A DNA stretch of 64,000 nucleotides from Strigamia acuminata (taxonomy: Eukaryota; Arthropoda; Chilopoda; Geophilomorpha; Linotaeniidae), in contig OX442321.1 of assembly GCA_949358305.1 (NCBI GenBank), positions 3,931,605 to 3,995,604 of the forward strand. The letters are read 5' to 3'. The position numbers and the translations under genes are program-made. Below the pieces are notes generated by a model, which was not told the origin of the DNA, ran no database searches, and worked only from the letters and a program-made list of their open reading frames with translations. Shown in pieces: positions 60,939-64,000 of the stretch (position 1 is its first letter; each line of letters opens with the position of its first letter).

Positions 60939-62606
60939 ATGAGTCGCCGAGGTCGTGCTAGCAAGCGACAATACGTGCATTGGGATCCAGAAGAGTCGGA
61001 AGAGACGGATTATCGCTTTGTTAATCCCTCCTCTGACCCCGAGCTCGTCGCCAACTGGGCCCGTGATAACCCGGATCTCGTACCGCCACGAATTAGGACC
61101 GCCATGGGCGTTAGTCCGAACGACTCGCGTCCTTCCAGAGGCCGTCAAGCTAGTCAGCGTGTCGTAACCTATGATGCGCCCCACGAGACTCCGAATTGGG
61201 ATTTTTCTGACGACTCGTCACAATACTCCCGTTCTGCTTCAAGGAGGCGACGCCAAGACGACTTCTCACAAGAAGAAGAATCGTTTGAAGAAGCTCCGCC
61301 TCCAGCTACCAGCAGGCAGTTTGCCCGACCACGAAATCCGCGTGATACCGCTAGTCGAGGCAAGACTGGCAAAACCAAGGGACCCACCAAGTCCACGCTG
61401 GCATCTTCATCCGAAGCGTTGACTCGCCCAACCTCGCAAGCTCGTTCGATATCGGAACTCAACTTACCTAGTTACCGTAAGCAGCGAAGAGAACACGTAT
61501 TTCGCGATATGGAAGCTGCCGCCTTGGGAACAAACATCATGCCGAAATCGAAGCTTATGTTCTGCCCATTGTGCGCAGGATGCGGATGGTTGTCGTCCTT
61601 GTTATCCGGCATTCACGCCGTAGTCTGCGTGAACTGTCACGGTGGTAAGCGCGTTGCCATATCCAGCATGTGGAATGAAGAAATTCTTCCATTTATCGTC
61701 AAGGGGCTAAGTACGCCGACAGCACGCAATTGGGCGATGTGTCGCGAATGTGGCCTCATCCACCAGGGCCCGGAGCAGGCTATTTATGTAGACCCGGCGC
61801 AAATGTCCAGCACCTCGACTCCACGAGGAGGATTTACGGAGCCACAACGCGAGCCGGATACTCCCACCCCTGCGATTAAGGGAACTCCAGTTGTCTCGGC
61901 GGAAAACCTCCCAACGGACGAACCAACGTCAGTTACTGCGTCTGATTCTCCGCTGGTTGCATCCGATTCTGGTCCGCAAACCGCCGCCTCTCCAGAGGGG
62001 ACATCGGCTAACAACATGATTGTAGCGACCATTCCGCTCCCCAAAGTAAACGACGCTGCTGAACCGATTATTTTACTGGTCCACCCATATATGCCGAGAC
62101 CAAACATGTCGCTCACGGAACAAACTAAGGCAGAAGTGGAACATTATTTCCCAATTTTATTGGAAGCAGCTAAGCGTATTAGCGTGTCAATTTCGAACGA
62201 CCAGATTCCAGATTTAAGCGTGCCACTGGCCGTAATCCAATGGATTTTTCATCCATCCCGGCCGGAGTCTTTTCAAACTCGCTCCTTTATTTGGTGTAAG
62301 ATTTTACAGCAGGTCTCAGCAGCAGCACACCCATTGATTCGTGAGGGATGGCACTCTGGCTTACCCGACCATCACTTGGTTTTCTCCGAGCCAACCAGCG
62401 CTAACACCATTCCATTAGGAGGGCCTGATCCCCTGGAAGTATTCACCGAGGAACAACACAGAATGCTCCTGGACCCACTGGCCCATGACGTTGAGCCAGA
62501 TGTAGTACCGGAATTGGTAGCTATTCAACTTAATTCTCCACCCGCAGCCGTCTCGGAAGTTGTTACATCTATGGAAGGATTTATTGAGGATGAAGAGTTG
62601 GACTAG
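60939..62606 (+). CDS. Gq3 ORF3, env-position zinc-ribbon-like protein of unknown function
   Basis: 555 aa from MSRRGRASKRQ. ANWARDNPDLVPP at about 38, then Ser/Arg/Gln-rich sequence. The signature from about 208 is CPLC-X17-CVNC-X34-CREC-X11-YVDP. A long Thr/Pro/Ser-rich linker leads to the C-terminal module shared with Gq2 (about 390-490: HYFPILLEAAKRI, IFHPSRPESF, FIWCKIL, GWHSGLP). Acidic end EDEELD. The frame is intact although pol has a frameshift. No hydrophobic segment long enough for a membrane span was seen, so it is not a recognisable Env. Confidence 0.8.
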   Translation: MSRRGRASKRQYVHWDPEESEETDYRFVNPSSDPELVANWARDNPDLVPPRIRTAMGVSPNDSRPSRGRQASQRVVTYDAPHETPNWDFSDDSSQYSRSASRRRRQDDFSQEEESFEEAPPPATSRQFARPRNPRDTASRGKTGKTKGPTKSTLASSSEALTRPTSQARSISELNLPSYRKQRREHVFRDMEAAALGTNIMPKSKLMFCPLCAGCGWLSSLLSGIHAVVCVNCHGGKRVAISSMWNEEILPFIVKGLSTPTARNWAMCRECGLIHQGPEQAIYVDPAQMSSTSTPRGGFTEPQREPDTPTPAIKGTPVVSAENLPTDEPTSVTASDSPLVASDSGPQTAASPEGTSANNMIVATIPLPKVNDAAEPIILLVHPYMPRPNMSLTEQTKAEVEHYFPILLEAAKRISVSISNDQIPDLSVPLAVIQWIFHPSRPESFQTRSFIWCKILQQVSAAAHPLIREGWHSGLPDHHLVFSEPTSANTIPLGGPDPLEVFTEEQHRMLLDPLAHDVEPDVVPELVAIQLNSPPAAVSEVVTSMEGFIEDEELD

Positions 62607-63270
62607 AAAAGCGTCAACGATGTCGGGATCCGTTACTTTCCCGATATCTTCCCTTTTAAGGCAAGACCAGAAGTAACGAGTCCATTTTCTCCATCTCCAT
62701 TTCTTGACTCGAGATGAAACAAAGATTTAGTCAGGTTCAGGTTCAGGTGTATTTTATGCCGTTTTTTGTGAATAATTCAAAGATCTTTAATATTTAAATT
62801 AACAATTTCGTTAAAATTTGATTACGAGTCAATGTGAGTTTGTTTATAAAAATACTAATTTTAATACTTGAATTTTAATGTGTAAAGTGTTATTTTGCAA
62901 ATCATTTTATTTCCAGTGAGAAGTTAAGTTTTGTGAAAATAATTGTTAAATTTTATTAATCATTTGTTTGGTACAAGAGTTTGATGTTAGTTTAAGTTAT
63001 CGCCTTTTCTTGATGCAGTTGTAAGTCCACCTGTAAAGAGAGATGGAAGTTATTATTGATAATTGGAAGTTTTATAACCCTAATAAATATTTTTTGAAGC
63101 ATTTGATTAAGAAATACTCTTTATTTATACTATTAAGATATAAAATAAAGGTTTTTACTTACCAAGGATTACAGCTCCAGTTCCATAGATGACAGTGTGG
63201 TCTTGATCCTCAAGATATTCGGGATAAATAGTATGTTAATACAGGTATTAACATATATTTAAGGGGGACT
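62607..63270 (+). other. Gq3 3' untranslated region and polypurine tract
   Basis: AT-rich, no ORF. It ends TTTAAGGGGGACT against the LTR TGTG. Confidence 0.7.
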
Positions 63271-64000
63271 TGTGACGGTTACACTGTCATACACTTTGTT
63301 AGTATAGGACGATTATTTCACCAATAGATGGCGCTGATACGTTTTAGCGGTAATTTCAAATTTCGACAATTTTTGAGTGAATAAAATATAAATTACTATT
63401 TATATTTTATTCCACTGCGACTTTAGACACTTTTAAATACTTTTGGATGTTTAAATGCTAGTTGATTTATTTGTCACATAATTCTATTGAATTATGTGCA
63501 AACTTTACACCTGGTGAAGTCACCCCTCATCACCCACTGTGAGTTGGACTCCTTTTGGATTATAGTCAAAGGGACTTAATCCAAAGTGTGTCCTGCGTAT
63601 CCAGTTCCTGTAGTGGACCTAGTAGAAGACTATGTCCTGAGTATCCACTTCCTATGATCTGGGATTGGATGGATTTGACTGCCCAGTGATCCCATTGGAT
63701 CACTGAGCAGCTATTCTCCTCACCGAGTATATATCCCCCTGCAAAACGGATATAGCTCGCTCTTGTTCTGTTTTTGTTTGATACTGATATTACTTGAGCA
63801 CATATTATACTTCTCTGCGTTCCGACAATCCGTTGTAGAAATACTTTGTATTTAGTGTAAGTATCTAGAGTGGGTAGAAGACTCACAGACACACTGCCCG
63901 CCTCTTCATGCCAACATTCCGTTGTAGAAATGTCGTAACTAGAGTGAGTAATTCACAGACACATTTAAGTGTAGTATCTAGAGTGGGGTACAACCCACAG
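63271..64000 (+). repeat. Gq3 3' LTR (cut by window end)
   Basis: Matches the 5' LTR at an offset of 12,413 bases with one difference seen. AGATGGCGCT is at 63326-63335 and TATATAT at 63728-63734; the hairpin array begins before the window ends. Confidence 0.93.

Larger units (their letters stand above)
50858..64000 (+). mobile_element. Gq3, Ty3/gypsy element, 3' end outside window
   Basis: 5' LTR, tRNA-Gln primer site, gag, pol with one frameshift, ORF3, polypurine tract and the first 730 bases of the 3' LTR. The left flank GACGT (50853-50857) would be the target duplication; its partner is off-window. Confidence 0.94.

Overview
This is a eukaryotic, almost certainly animal and probably arthropod, genomic window made mostly of retrotransposons inserted into one another. 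The evidence is the mix of families: Ty3/gypsy, Bel/Pao, copia with an internal initiator-tRNA primer site, a DIRS remnant and hAT-type MITEs. I cannot name the species. No rRNA, tRNA gene, operon or CRISPR array was seen. Only one likely host-type gene stands out: a small intronless gene on the minus strand (13622-14122) for a secreted cysteine-rich protein with two EF-hands.

Names used here. Gq1, Gq2 and Gq3 are three related Ty3/gypsy elements. Gq2 and Gq3 are about 14 kb, have 1.6-1.8 kb LTRs and are primed by tRNA-Gln. Gq1 covers 1 to about 9506 and is cut by the window start. Gq2 is 25383-39346. Gq3 runs from 50858 past the window end. Gp is an older gypsy element with a tRNA-Pro-like primer site, in pieces between about 21615 and 44714. 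Pao1 (15135-21614) is a young Bel/Pao element. Cop1 (40093-42982) is a deleted copia element. S1 (10789-12590) is a small gag-only LTR element.

Layout. Gq1 comes first, then a DIRS remnant split by S1. Next is an inverted-repeat-bounded segment holding the EF-hand gene, then Pao1. Gp follows: its gag, Gq2 inserted at the gag/pol junction, its protease, Cop1 inserted next, its reverse transcriptase, and a 500-bp hAT MITE inside the RT palm. A foldback-like element built of GCGCGGAAT repeats follows (44715-46117). After a poorly readable stretch come a second hAT MITE copy, a decayed copia integrase with palindromic insertions, a 169-bp TA-flanked MITE, and Gq3.

How the genes work together. 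Each Gq element encodes Gag, then Pol in the -1 frame behind an AAAAAAC slippery heptamer abutting the gag stop. A third ORF sits where env would be, beyond a long noncoding spacer. ORF3 is the most interesting item. In all three elements it carries the same strictly spaced pattern CX2C-X17-CX2C-X34-CX2C-X11-Y, it has no visible signal peptide or membrane segment, and its ATG lies 0-5 nt behind a splice-acceptor-like AG. I do not recognise the family. Gq1 has lost RT and RNase H by an in-frame deletion while its other ORFs stay open, so it could persist only with enzyme supplied by relatives.
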